Source: Cyclina sinensis
Taxonomy: Eukaryota; Mollusca; Bivalvia; Venerida; Veneridae
Assembly: GCA_012932295.1 (NCBI GenBank)
Contig: JAAONU010000014.1
Location: 19,460,251-19,524,250 of the forward strand
Direction of reading: 5' to 3'
DNA length: 64,000 bases
Below, piece by piece: positions 1-13,900 of this stretch. The first letter of the stretch is position 1. Each line of letters starts with the position of its first letter. The notes below the pieces were generated by a model, which was not told the DNA's origin, ran no database searches, and worked only from the letters and a program-made list of their open reading frames with translations. The position numbers were made by a program, and so were the translations under genes.

Positions 1-1118
1 GTACAGTATATAAACCTATTTTTAGCCTCGGTGACCTTTAACCTAATCTTATAATTCGAAAAAGCTTGATAAAGCTTGTTTCATACCAAATCTTAGATCT
101 CAGAGCCTTGTGGTTTCAGACAAGAAGATTTTTAAAGTTTTACTATATAAGCATATGTACAATCAAATGACCCCTGGGTAGGGGCCAAATTTGACCCCAG
201 AGGCATAATTTGAACAAACTTGGCAGAGGTCCACACGAAAATGCTACGTACCAAATCTTAAGGCTCAGGGCCTTGTGGTTTCAGACAAGAAGTTTTTTAA
301 AGTTTCATTATATAAGCCTATGTAAAACCCATTGACCCCCCCCCCCCGGGGGCAGGGCCAAATTTGACACCAGGTGTATAAATTGAACAAACTTAGTAGA
401 GGTCCACAAGACAATGCTACATACCAAATCTTAAGGCTCAGGTCCTTTTGGTTTCAAACAAGAAGATTTTCAAAGTTTTCCCTATGTAAAAATAAGTTGA
501 TCCCCGGGGCGGGGTCAAATTTCACCCAAGGGGCATAATTTGAATAAACTTGGTAGAGGTCTACAAGACAATGCTACATACCAAATCTTAGATCTCGGGG
601 CCTTGTGGTTTCAGACAAGAAGATTTTTAAAGTTTTACTAAATAAGCCTATGTAAAATCCATTGACCTCCGGGTAGGGGCCATATTTGACCCCAGGTGTA
701 TTAATTGAACAAGCTTGGTAGAGGTCCACAAGACAATGCTACATACCAAATCTTAAGGCTCAGGTCCTTGTGGTTTAAGACAAGAAGATTTTCAAAATTT
801 TCTCTATGTAAGCCTATGTAAAATCCATTGACCCCCGGGGCAGGGCCAAATTTGACACCAGGTGTACTAATTGAACAAATTTGGTACAGTATCCACAAGA
901 CAATGCTACATACCAAATCTTAAGGCTCAGGTCCTTGTGGTTTCAGACAAGAAGATTTTCAAAATTTTCTCTATGTAAAATAAGTTGATCCCCTGGGCGG
1001 GGTCAAATTTCACCCCAAGGGCATAATTTGAACAGACTTGGTAGAGGTCTAAAAGACAATGCTACATACCAAATCTTAGATCTCGGGGCCTTGTGGTTTT
1101 AGACAAGAAGATTTTTAA
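1..1118. repeat. Tandem array, about seven copies of a 156-173 bp unit
   Basis: ACCAAATCTTA recurs at 85, 250, 423, 580, 745, 912 and 1,068, giving steps of 165, 173, 157, 165, 167 and 156 bp. Two monomer types alternate, one with GACACCAGGTGTA and one with TTTCACCC. The array starts before the window and stops within AAGATTTTTAAAG at about 1,118. A short C run sits near 337-347. A decayed relative lies at 53.1-53.7 kb. Confidence 0.93.
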
Positions 1119-1724
1119 AGCTCTGGTTTAAAAGCAATATTGAAATCTAGTTGGAACAAGTCTAGTTTCAATTTTTGATTCTAGTAACTAAAATATGATT
1201 CAGAGTCCGTTAAAAACCAAGTCTGAAAGTATTTTTGGATCTTCTTTTAACATCTCATCTACGGTACTCAGCTAAACGTCTGTTAAGAAAGTAACGGAAT
1301 ACACGGTTTAATTATACGGTTTAATTATACATGCATACTAACAACTTAAACCGTAAACGGACTATTTATACATGTATAAAAATGCTTATTTGTGAAAAAA
1401 AGAAGAAAACCTGGATTATACTGAGAATAAATCGAATGTCAGAATCTTGCTTGGACGACTTACAGAGCTTAAGAACAAATCACACTTTTTGCAAAGACTT
1501 CAAACTAAAATAATGCTAGAGAAAAACAAGTAATAATTGTAGAACATACATAGGTTCAACCAGGCATACTCGTATATATATGTTGCCATGGATGAAAACT
1601 TTAAGATCTAGACAACATAAAGCAGATTGGTACCCACTGGTAATGATCAATGCACAAATGTGTTCTGTGATATTGTTACATATAACTAAAGAAAGTTCAT
1701 AACATGTGGTAAGTATTCTCCTAC
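1119..1724. other. Intron sequence, nothing recognised
   Basis: AT-rich sequence between the array and the last visible fucolectin exon. I see no second half of fucolectin domain 2 here and no repeat that I recognise. Confidence 0.5.
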
Positions 1725-1943
1725 CTCCAGACACAATCCGAGCATACCAGATTTGCGCTAGATGCCCAATATCAAGTTGCCACCAAGGAGTCTCCTCATC
1801 ATTGGTTAAGCTACATTGTTGCCAGTTGTATTGTTGATCGTCTCCATCTAAGGCTTTTTCGGATGTGCATATATTATTTGGCTGATTACAGTCGCGATGT
1901 CGTGAACTTTGTGATGTAACTCGCCCAAATGCTATGTCTCTGC
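1725..1943 (-). CDS. Fucolectin gene exon 5: fucolectin domain 2, N-terminal half
   Basis: 219-nt symmetric exon, acceptor TTTTCAG, donor GTAGGA. It encodes GRDIAFGRVTSQSS, then KALDGDDQQYNW and ETPWWQLDIGHLAQIWYARI, which fits the family consensus well (A-x-G-x-x-x-x-Q-S-S, A-x-DG, P-WW-x-V-D-L-G). The second half should lie left of position 1. Confidence 0.92.
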
Positions 1944-4900
1944 CTGAAAATGTAATTTTTGTTTTATATAATAAACTACCGCTATCTCGTTTGTGATTCA
2001 AAGCCTTTGTAGCCTCAGTGAAAATACTGAAAAAGGCAAGACAACATAATTTTATATAGAACATTTCCTTCGTTTTCTGTTCCTTTGTTTTCTGAATATG
2101 ACAAATACCCCTGCAAACATTCACCAGTAGGGTAGGTATATTCTTAGAGTGAACAAAAATGTGCTTAAGTAAAAATTAAATGGGAGATAACTTTTGAATG
2201 CCATGATAGATGCAAGTGAAAAGTTCTTCCTGCACACCTATACTTCCAGATGATAATATCTTCGAAAGAGTAGTTTCTGACACATTTCACATATATGAAT
2301 GCAAATCTCTTTAAAAATGCTTAAGTTTAAAGGGAGATAACTCCGGAATGGTTTGACGGATTCATACAAAGGTTAGTCTTGCAGTATGTAAAACTGTTCG
2401 TGAAGAAAACATGTCTTAAGTCTGACTTCTGTTCATTGAAAAGTAAAAGACAAGCTTGTGACACAAACTTTGAAGTAAAATATGACAGATGAAAATAAAA
2501 AGTCGAAGTTCAATGGAAGATAACTCCAGGATTCCTTTGAAGGCTTCATGTGAAAATAATTATGTCTTGCACATTTACAATTTTTTATTAACACAAACTT
2601 CGTACAGTCCAATCGCGCTGCTACGTATCGCAATATAACGAAATAACGGTGTGCTACGAAAAAAGTGATCGGTTCCGTTATTCAATTAAGATAAAATGCG
2701 ACATAACGAAATGCGATCACGGTCCCATAATGTAATAAACAGTGAAATAAAGATGAAATATAGCAATATAGCAAAGTTATTTTTTTAATTGAAACTTCGT
2801 ATATATTATAAGAAGAGTTAAACAAATTCATACTTTATTACTTTATTTGTTTTAGTCGTTATATTATGTTACACACATATTCCCCAGCAATTAGTTAGTC
2901 AAACTGGAATAGTCATATTCATCTTAGCCTTGCCTGCAAAAAGCGAATATTGCAAAACATTTTGAATAAGAAAGCATGTGTTTCTTTTATAAAGTACAGT
3001 ATGAAAAGTCTTTCGGGAAAGCACTAACTTTTCTTAGGGTTAACAGAACTACATAACTAAATTTGGGCTTTCTTTTATAAAATTTATTAGTGTCTTGTCT
3101 CTTCTCTATTCATGACAAACTATAAGTGTAAAAATGGGAAATGTAAAAAAAAGGACAAGGTTGGTAAGAGTATGTAAACAAATACATGGATATTAAAGAC
3201 ATGAAATCAGTTTATCAAGAAAAGAAGAAAAAAATGTTTTTAAAACGAGTGATTCTCAGTCCTGTGCAGCCCTGGGAAAAAATGTTCTTAAAAATTAATC
3301 TTCAAGTAGTGAAGCAAAAACACTCCATTTTTCATTGAATTTATTTAACTTGTTTTTTGTTTCTGCGGAAAAAAATCTGCCTTCAGCATAACTTTGACTT
3401 GGTTTTTAAACATTGGTACACTTGCAGCCGTGTTTTTCACTTTACATTCGAAAAGTGTATATTTTGCTGCAAGTATCAAATTGATAATAGCGTTACAAAA
3501 TTTCTCATTACTATGTCCACTTCAGTCGAGTTTGTACTTTAATTAGGACAAATGTCACTTAACCATCTTTTTAATTCATTCCACAGTAAAACACATTCCC
3601 AGAATAAATGTGTTACAGTTTCAGGATGTCTATTACAGAAACTGCATACATTGTTATCTATGATACCCATTTTATTTAACAAAAAAAATGTTTCAAATAT
3701 TCTATGGTTTATTCTATATTGGAACCATTGTAACATTGTATCCCTAGTTACATTAAATGGGATACTATATATGAATTTCTAGTAAAAATCAGCATTTAAG
3801 TTCAATTCAGTATACCATTTTCTTTAGAATTTGGGGACTTATTACGGTTTAACAAAAAATCATAAATTGATCGGCAACCCTTCATTTGACTCTTTAAAAC
3901 TCTGAATGGCAATGGTCTTATTGGAATATCTTCTTTTTTGCATAGTTGTTAATTCTTAAGCTATTTAGGTAACTTTTCATTGACACTACAATGCTTTGGT
4001 ATTGTAACAAAATTAGTGTTTATATTATAAATAGAGGAAAAGTCATGAAAGGACAAAAAATTCCCACCTCTATCTAAGAAATAATTTACCAATATCAATA
4101 TTGTTATTTTATTTGATTTAATCTTTCAGGTTTGAAGTTGATTTACAATTGTTAATTTAAAACTTTAGTCGTGATGAACTTACCTTGTGTTCCTGAGAAT
4201 AAAAATCAGCATCATTATACTAGTGTATATAAGAGTTATTACATTCACTGCATTCTTTACTTTAAATCCTATGTTGAAATATTTTTCACTCCAGGAAAAA
4301 CAACAGACCTTTCTTCTTCCAGTTTGACGTTTGCACATTTAATTCAAATAAAATTAAAAGTACAATGCCAGATCTCTGGAAAAATGACATTTAATTCCAA
4401 AATAAAATGTCCAAGTGTTAAAGTACTATGTCCTTATCAGAGGTATAAATGCCAACTGGACAGCAATTATAACTATGCAATTATAATGAGATTACATAAT
4501 AGCCTGTTGGATAAGCCACTTTTAATTGCCGTTTGATCTTCGAAAAACCGTTATACATGTTGGTTTCATGTTTGACCTAACTTGCCTGTCATGAAAAAAT
4601 GCCACAGGCTTTATAATCTCATGTCAAATAATAATGATACTTATTTACCGCTTTTTAACAGTCACTAAAGTTGACGCCTATTATAGTTACTATGATACTG
4701 TGTTTGTAAAAAAATGTACTTTACTGAAAACATATCTTTGTTAAATGCAATAAAAGGATTGGTTGATAATTACACTGTATTGTAAAAGCAATATCGGGGG
4801 AAGCAATGGGTACAAATTATTTCTTTTGGAAAAAAACAAAATATGCTATCAATTTATTTAGCATACTTTCATGAAATAAACAGGCATTCTTCCGATAAGC

Positions 4901-7900
4901 TTACCTATTGTAGTCTCAATTTAGATAAAAAGAAGCACGTCATAACCTAAATGGTCACGTGACAAGATGGCGTGTTCTATCGGTAGACCGATGACTGAAA
5001 AATTGCTATTTTTGATTAAGCGTTTCTATGTAAATATTCTTTCAATATTCGTAAAATTGTCAAAACTTCAATAAATGCAACACTTTTATTATGGTGTCGG
5101 TTGAATTTTTGACTTTCGTTTCCCTTTCACTGACTCCGACATATCACTACAACAACACGAATAAAAATGCGATTCTACGAAAAATGTGATATTACAAAAA
5201 TTCTACAGGGTCCAATGCATATTCGTAGCATCGCGAATGGACCGTATGTCAATGCAAATCTGAACTGAAAAAAAAGGGGATAACTTAACAAATGCCTTAT
5301 GGGATGCACGTGAAAGGTACTTTCTGCACAGTTACACTTCTTGGGGATGAAATAAACCCAGTTTTATTTCAGCTGAATTGAAAAAGGAAAGAATAGTTCC
5401 TGACATAGGTTTATTAAAAGGATTTCTTTGGTCAAACTGTTGGCACATTTTCCAGAAGCTTGAGCTGTGGGATTGGGGTTACAGCAAGGGGTTGACTGTC
5501 TAAATGTGATAACAAAATAAACATTTCAACATCAGTTTGTCCGGATTTTACATATAAAAAATCTTATTAAAAATGTCTCATTTTTGTATAATTTATTGAT
5601 TTAAATTTATCTAAAATATTAATATAATATTATCATATACTCTTTTTTAAACATGCAGCGGGGATATCCTTTTCATGAAGAATTATTTCTCATTTTTAAC
5701 GGAATCAAAAATGTAATGAAAAAATTAACAATCTTACTTTAAATTGTATTGTAAAGTTTTAGCAAGAAATACGTTTCTCTAAGAAATACGTTTGAAATTA
5801 AATGAAAACTAGCTTTTGATATCCTTTTCTAGGGTGCACATTTTCCCGACAGATCTGCCCGGACACGAGAAGAGATTAACATTCTATCAGACGAAAGTCA
5901 GGCTGAAAAAGTTATTTGACTATTTCTCCTAAAGCGAATGGTTCACTGTCAACGATGTGGACGTCAAACTGATTCGCCTGCCTTGTTTTCTTGATATCAA
6001 ATTAAAGACATGAGAGAACTGACGCTGAAACAAATATTTGCAATTTAAACAAGCGCTATTCGAATGAACGCCATGCCCCCTGCGGGGGCGTTGACCTTTG
6101 ACTCCATGACCTCTAAGTGGGTCCGGTAGGTAGAGCATATCAAGTTGGATGAACCTGCGAAGTTTTGAGGTTGTAGGTGGAAAGACTTCCGTGTTATGGT
6201 CACTGTTAAAGTTTTGTGACAAACAGACAGACAGACAAACAGACAGACAGAAAGACCAAAAACAGTATGCTCCTTCCGGAGGCATAAAAAGTTTATGAAA
6301 GAAGGTGGCGAGGAATGGACTTGCTAAAAATGTATATGGTATTATCAGAATTCAATACAGTTTCATCAAATCAAAACTGTTTTGAGAAGCCAGTTGGAAG
6401 ATAATGACATTTTGCGATAACTTGGTGCTAACATTAATTCAGCAGCATTCATACGAAATCGACAAATTTTCACAAAACAACTTGGTATCATTAAAAGAAC
6501 CTGCCGACCAGCCACGTAACTTAATTAATTGAATCAGATTTGTCAAACAAAGGTCGACAGACTGGCATGAGATCAGAGAAATGTATAACCGTGACAAGAA
6601 GCACACTTTATGAAGATGATTAGAGACTTTGAAAGTTAAGCAACAGCAATTCCAGAAAGTGATGCTGGCTATGAGGGTACAAAAATGTGTCTCATGAAAC
6701 CAAGATGAGAATGGAACCATGAAACAAAATGCGAATTAATCTGTTGCAGCATTTTATCAAAATTTTGCCGTTCTACTGTCCTGACATGAAATAAATATAG
6801 GAGGGCTCGCTTTCTATAGAAAGAGAACGAAAATGCATTGCCGAGCTAGACCTAGCTATAAGCTATAAACCTGTAACTGTCTATGCGTGCAAGTTCAAGT
6901 GTCTATATGCGTTTGAAATTACAATGCCAGTTCATTACAAGATACCAAAAATGTAGGTATTAGATACGCAATATACGTTTTTTAAAGATTTCTTTTGTTT
7001 ATGACTGCACATAAATGAATTCCTTTTGCTTTTTGAAACGAAAAAGATTATCATCTTCGGGCCTTACTATGGTATATTCTGCAAACATTTAGAATATTAC
7101 AAGGTAACTTTTCAAATCAAAAATTATATTTAATCATAGTTATATGACTATATAAAAGTAGTGAAATCTGATGTCCCTCAAGGAGTCGGGTGAAATATTA
7201 AACTATTTTATATCTAAAGCAAGTCGAAAACACACAGAAATACCTATTATAAATTTGTCTCAAACTCAGCATACATCTTGACTTGAAAAGTGATAAAAAT
7301 AAAACAGTTAAATAGAACTGTTCCTGGAAATAAATAATATTTAGTTGCCTCTAGTTAAATCATTCACATATCGCAGATTTATGTCAGAAACAGCAAATGC
7401 ACACATACGCACACACGCATACACGTACGCATGCGCATCTTCCCTACCCTGCACCCCCACACTTGTATTACTATCTGCGTAACAGCTCTGTCTGTGCAAC
7501 AGAGGCCCAGATAATCATAGTTTTGTGCAATCTATTGTAAATAGCCCTTTTTAGCTGATAGATGGACAGACGGACTGACGGACAGGGCAAAACCGATATG
7601 TCGCCCCCAGAAATGTATTTTTCTGCTACTTCATTGATAAAACATTTATACGTTAATTGTTAAGTACATCTGTATCAACATATAACCATTGCTATGAGCT
7701 AACATGTGCTATTCCGTAAAAAATGACAGAAAGTTAGAATTTTTATAGTCTTTTTCGATGTGATACATGCATATAACTCATAATTATACCTCCATTTATT
7801 CTAACATCACAGAGGATCAGCTGTGTCTGCAGTGCTGCCAGCTCTATCCTTACTTGGTTACCGGTTACAGGAGTTTTACACAGAACAAATATAGTTTCAT

Positions 7901-10900
7901 TTCTGGGGACAACGCCCTCATGCTTGTAGCATTCCTGACGTTCAGATGGTACAAAAGAATTGTCCGACATCAGATCTTCACTAACGTTCTCAACGTACAC
8001 CGAAAAATTTGTAAAGTTTTCTGAAATCAGTCGGCATTACATATTTTTATTCATGAATATATTCAACTTATGAAGTGTCAATTTAAATTATCAGGAATTT
8101 ATCCTTAATTGATGAATTAAGTGGGATCATGACATTACTGCTTTAAATCCCGCCTCCTTTAAAACTGATGAAAATTTTTGTTGAACAAAATAACACAATA
8201 ACATAAATAATTTTGCTTTTTACGTAAGGATTTGTTACTAAAAGACGAAAACGAAAAAAAAAATTACCCAATCACAAGTTGAACGTAAATTAGATATGTT
8301 GCAATAGCAAAACATAATTTTCCACCGTTTTGCATGTTTCTGTAATATATTCTGTTCTTTACAATAAAATAAAACACATTGAAATTGTACTTTTTATTGC
8401 GACAAAATTATAAATCCTTAGAAAACTACATTTATTATTACTCACCTAATGCTTCAACTTGAGTTACTATCATCAGTTCCCTTATTGTCTCTTGTGTCGG
8501 TAACCAGACCCTCCAAAACGGGTTTGTTTTCTTCTTCGTACTGTTCACTTCAGCTGTGTAGCTACATGTACCTGAATTTCCGTCGTTAGCTAAATTCGCA
8601 TACTTGAACTTTTCCAAATTATCAGAATGTCTCGAAAATTCCCCTTCTGCCATGTCTCCTAGTCAGAACGATTGATAATATATTGTGACATACAAATACC
8701 GAGGATGTTGATACGTGTGGATACATTATTCCAAAATTCAAATAGAGCAAATGACGACAGTGCTAAAAATTACACATAAAAGTGCAAGAAGTTAAGGATT
8801 TATCATTAATTGTATAGCTATTCGCCCGACTAACGTTGTCTGTGTTGGAGTTTTGACCCCCATAATAGTATTAGTCTTAGAATGAGGCGAACAGTGTTGC
8901 TATGCTTTATGCAGAAAATTAAAGAAAACTAGTTGGACAGTTGAACCTAGCATTTTTCCCAAAGTGCGAGCATATTTTTTTTCTAATTTATGATTGCAAA
9001 CACTGCACTGATGATCAGATTAAACTGTAAAAAAACTAAAATGAAAAACAGTTTTTATGCTATTGTCGTTCTTTAAATGTGTAAGCCAAAAGCATATAAA
9101 ACAAATTTTTCCAAACAGGAAACCAACATTTTCAAACAAATCTGACAGAATAAACATGTTAATAGGGGCATACACTATCATCCGGCTATTTTTATTTTCT
9201 TTTAAATCAGGTAAATTTGAACAAAATTGAATGAATTATTTACCGTTGTCAAGGTTTATGTTTAGCATTGCATTAATTAATTATTAATGCATTAATATTA
9301 GTATCTATATGAAGAGTTGTTGTATCAAGTTTTGATGGATATTTAGTGTCAAAATTCCCTTAGGAAAACCGTTGAAACATATATTATTCCTTTTTTTTTA
9401 TTTTAGCGAATGAGCTAATAAAACAGATGAGCAGTATATTATCGGTTAATAATAGGGTATTTCCCTTTAAAGTGGCATCAGATCATTTAAAGGGTGTCGA
9501 AAGTAACAAAAAAATCGATCATATAATTTTAACTATCACGTAAAAATATTTCATAATCCAAAATGAAAAGCACATAATTGTTTAGCCTGCAAATGCATTT
9601 ATAATTATTTATTTCAAGTCAAAGTTTGGCTTTACACCCGATTAATTGATGGCGTCATTGTTGCAGAAATACACAACGAGATTAACCGAGACTCTCATTT
9701 CGTGACGTCATAGTTTCCCACTGATTAAGGCGATAGTATAATTTCAATCTTCCCGAAGTGCACGCCTATTATTTGATTAAGTTTTGTGTATAATGACGAT
9801 AAAAGGTACTGCAGATATTTCGAATTACTTAACAGTCTGTTCTCGTGCCAAGTTTGTCACTAGAGGTAGTTTAATAACAAATATGTCTGGCTTCATCCAT
9901 ATTAACGCTGGTTGTCAATGGTTTTGTTATGCAATATACTAGGCGACTTATACTTAAAAGTCTGGATATAATTAAATTAAAAACATTTGTTTCAGTATCG
10001 TATGTTTATTTGATTAATTATTTTAGGTTTAAGAAATTAGCATACTAATAAACATTTTGTCAGCCCTCAATAAAATGACCTTCTTTAAGAAATATACTAT
10101 TCTATGACAAAATATAGACAATATAAGACACTTTTACCGTGGGGGTTTCAAGAAATGACTAATATTCACTTCAAACATCACCCGACTTAATCGGTTTATA
10201 AGATATAGAGAAACACAATGTTTTTTCTAAGACTGAATATAAAAATAACTGTACTTGTAATCATTCATATTATGAAGACCTCATGACATCTGACAAAAAA
10301 ACCCAAATAAAAAGTTAAAAGCCAAAAGTGAAGAAAACGAAATATGATTATAATAAACATAGCACGAATTTACCCCACCCACTTCAGAATGTTATCAACA
10401 TAAACTTTAACGCTTCAAATAAGCTATAATTATTTTTATTCATGTACATTTCTTAACAAATTGGCAAAATATCAAATACTTTTAACGTCTAGTTTTGGGG
10501 AAATTTATAAGTTATAAATTTGTTTTATTTGTTAACTGAAATCACAGATACCAAAATTTTCATCGATTTACCATGTTGAAAAGCTTTGTTTCAATTGAAA
10601 TATATCAAAAACGAAAGAAATTGAATTTGAAATATATAAAAGTGTATTGTTTGTAAAACCAAAACAATGTAAAACTGCCAAAACTAACGTAAACATTTGG
10701 CTTGAGTGGGGTTTGAACCCATGCCTTTCAGTGAAAATGTCTCAATCCTACACAAATTAATGGAACTGAATACTCTTCAGAGCGGAGGTACGGTATTAGG
10801 AATCTAATACCTTAAAGTTGATTTACAAATATTAAAATAAAAAAAATCAAAGTCGTGATGAACTTACCTAATATTCCGGCGAATAAAAATCAGTGTAAGT

Positions 10901-13900
10901 GACTGTTATTATATTCACTGCATTCTTTACTATTAATACTAAGTTAAACATTTTTTTACTCAAGGAAAAAAAACAGACCTTACTTTTTTTCAGTTTGACG
11001 TTTGCACGTAAACATTTCAAATAAAATTGTAAATTCAGTTCCGAATATCTAGAATAATGTCATTTAATTCCTTATTGAATTTCCAAGTGTTAAAGTACTT
11101 TATCCGTATCAGAGCTACAAATGCTAACAATAACAAATTTTATAGAAACAATTACAAGAAAATTTTTGTAGAGCAAACTATTTAGAACAAATTGACAAAA
11201 TGAGAAATATGATCGCTAAAATAAGATTCAATTCACACAATCTAGCTGTTGAAACAGGCCGTCACAGGAACTTAGAAAGACATGAAAGAAAATGTATTTT
11301 TTTTATTTTTATTTTTTTTTTGTAATTTAAATGACATTGAAGATGACTTCCTTTTTGTTTTAGCTTGACCATTATACAACAATTTACGGCACATTTATAT
11401 AAAAGGATACTTTTATACACGTCCCATTATGCAGAAGTTCATAACTTTGTTAAATTCCGATAAGGAAAAATGTATTAAACTTGTTATCTTTTTTTTTGTA
11501 AAAATGATTGAAGTTAAGGGAAAATCCTTTAAACGGCAAATATTATAACTTAAAAGTAGAGATGGCAAAATTTATTCATTTTAGCATTCGAATGTTCGGT
11601 TCATTTTGCTTTCGAACGTTCGAGTGTCTCATACTCAATTTCCACTGAACTTCTCGACCAAAATCCACGCAGCAGTTCCCTTTTAGTACAATAACCACTG
11701 CCGACAGGCATATCGTTGATAATGGTCGAAAGTAAAATAAATAAGTAAATAAACATTTTTTTTTTCAAGTTACTTTTTAAAATTTCATTACAGCCATACA
11801 TGCTAAATCGATGCAATTCCCATTATAACTAAACAAATAGAGAAACTAATCTGAAATCCAGCTAAGGCACATATGAAGGGGAGATCACTGCCAGGAGATT
11901 TCTCCTGGACGTGGTTAACTGGATAAAATCCGAGTGTTTCCAATTCATTGACGCAAGGTGTATTTCTCAGTATCCGGTATGCTTATTTAGTAAATCCCCA
12001 TTCGATTTTAATTTATATTTAGAAGGTCGAAAAGAAAAGGAAAATGAGACCAAACGCAAGGTATGGACAGTATCATTTACCATTTTGACTGAATAATAGC
12101 GATACCGCGTGAACTGCTTGAGAATTTACGAGCGATACAACAACCAAAAATCGTGCCAGTATAGTAAAGTAAAATTGGGGTTAGCGGCAATAACTGACTG
12201 ACACGTTCGTGTATTTAGCTTTTTTCTGTGAAACAATCATTGTCTCCAAGTTTGACCCCTTACTCGATACTCTGACACTGATATACCAATATCTTTTGTC
12301 TTACCCACTGTAGGTGACACTTGCTTAAAGCACAGGCCAAAAACATTAGACGACGCATAATTACAGTTGTCTGACAAGAGGTTTTAACAGGGGTGTTAAA
12401 GCAACAATAGGTGTGAATTCACCTAATTACAACGCCTTTCTTACTTACTTCTTTCTTATGATTTAATTTAGAGATGAAAACAAAATATATAGCGTTTTTT
12501 CCGAGCATTCGAATGCTAAAAATACATTCGAACGTTCGGCGTCGGGCCCAAACGTTTGAACGTTCACTTACATCCCTACTTAAAGACATTCCATATTATG
12601 AAATTTACACTCTCTTACTTAGATTAATGGATATATCCTTGTATTTTTTTGATGTTGTTGTTTTTTGTAAAATATTTATATTTATATATTCTTATTTATA
12701 TATTCTTGTGGCCATTATTCATGACGATGAGCTGTAAATGCTTTAGTCGTAATAAATACTTTGCAATTATCGTAATGTGATTGCAAACATATCAGTGTTT
12801 TGATGTTTGCGTGCCCACTGAACCGTTAGATCACGTTGTCGAAAATATCTTCTAACGTTAACGAGGTATTTGGAAAATCTTATAGTAACGGCTGTATACG
12901 GAATAATAAGGAAAAAAAGAGTCAGAAATGGTTCAACACAGATTGTAGTAATGCTAAAAGAGAATATAAAATAGCCCGGAACAACTTTAACAGCCGAAAA
13001 ACAGACGAAACACACACTTCTTTTGTTAGAGCGCGAACGCGATATAATAAAATAAAGCGAAAGGCTATACAAAAATTTAATGTACAAAAGGGGAGGAGAA
13101 TTAATAAGTTGGCTAAACATCAACCAAAGGAATTTTGGAAAAATATTAAAAGTACTTTCAAAAAGACAACTGTCCAACCTGAAAATTTGAATGTTGAACA
13201 ATTGTTTTATCATTTTAGTACAATGTTTGGTGACATTCCAACGAATGAAAATGAAAACAGGAATATCAATGATAATATGCTTGATGAAGATTTGGATATG
13301 GAATTTACTGAACAAGAAATCAGGTCCGCTATTTTTGTCATAAAAAAGTAAAGCTCTAGGAAATGATAAATTAGTAATTGAAATATTTAAGTCCACATTA
13401 AGACATTTTATCCCCATTTCTTATTAAATAGAATATACGAGAGTAAGGAATACCCTCTCACCTGGGGGGAGGGAATAATCGCTCCAATTTTTTTAAAAAG
13501 GAGACGTTAATAATCCACAAAATTATCGTGGAATAACGCTTATAAACGTCCATGCTAAAACGTACTCCCATATACTTTTAAACAGGCTCACTAAATGGAC
13601 AAAAAAAAAACAACAAAAAAACCACGAGAATATATGTAAAAATATGTTTGGCTTTCAGAAAGGAAAGTCGACAGTCGACTGCATCTTTATTTAAAATGCA
13701 ATTATTTCAAAGATTTTACATTCAGGAGACAAATGTATTGTATTTTTATAGACTATGAAAAATGTTTTGACAAAATAGATAGATCATACATATGGCAGAG
13801 ATTAATTAGAGAACAAATTAGCAGTAAGTTTGTGAGTGTTCCTTAATCAATGTATAGGACGGTAAAATCATATATTGATTACATATAATACAAATCCGCG

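Noticed and set aside
4171..4536. 121-codon plus-strand open frame
   Set aside because: Lies in the duplicated intron segment; the other copy has a stop after 15 codons, and there is no domain, so it is a chance frame.
9268..9291. AT-rich palindrome TGCATTAATTAATTATTAATGCA
   Set aside because: Near-palindromes of this composition are expected by chance in DNA this AT-rich; no further structure.
10695..10810. GGGTTTGAACCC word suggesting a tRNA gene or SINE head
   Set aside because: No A box at a suitable distance and no cloverleaf pairing; an isolated B-box-like palindrome.
12836..13351. 171-codon open frame as a host gene
   Set aside because: The WFNTDCSNAKREYK linker and the reverse-transcriptase motifs immediately after it show it is part of a LINE pol.
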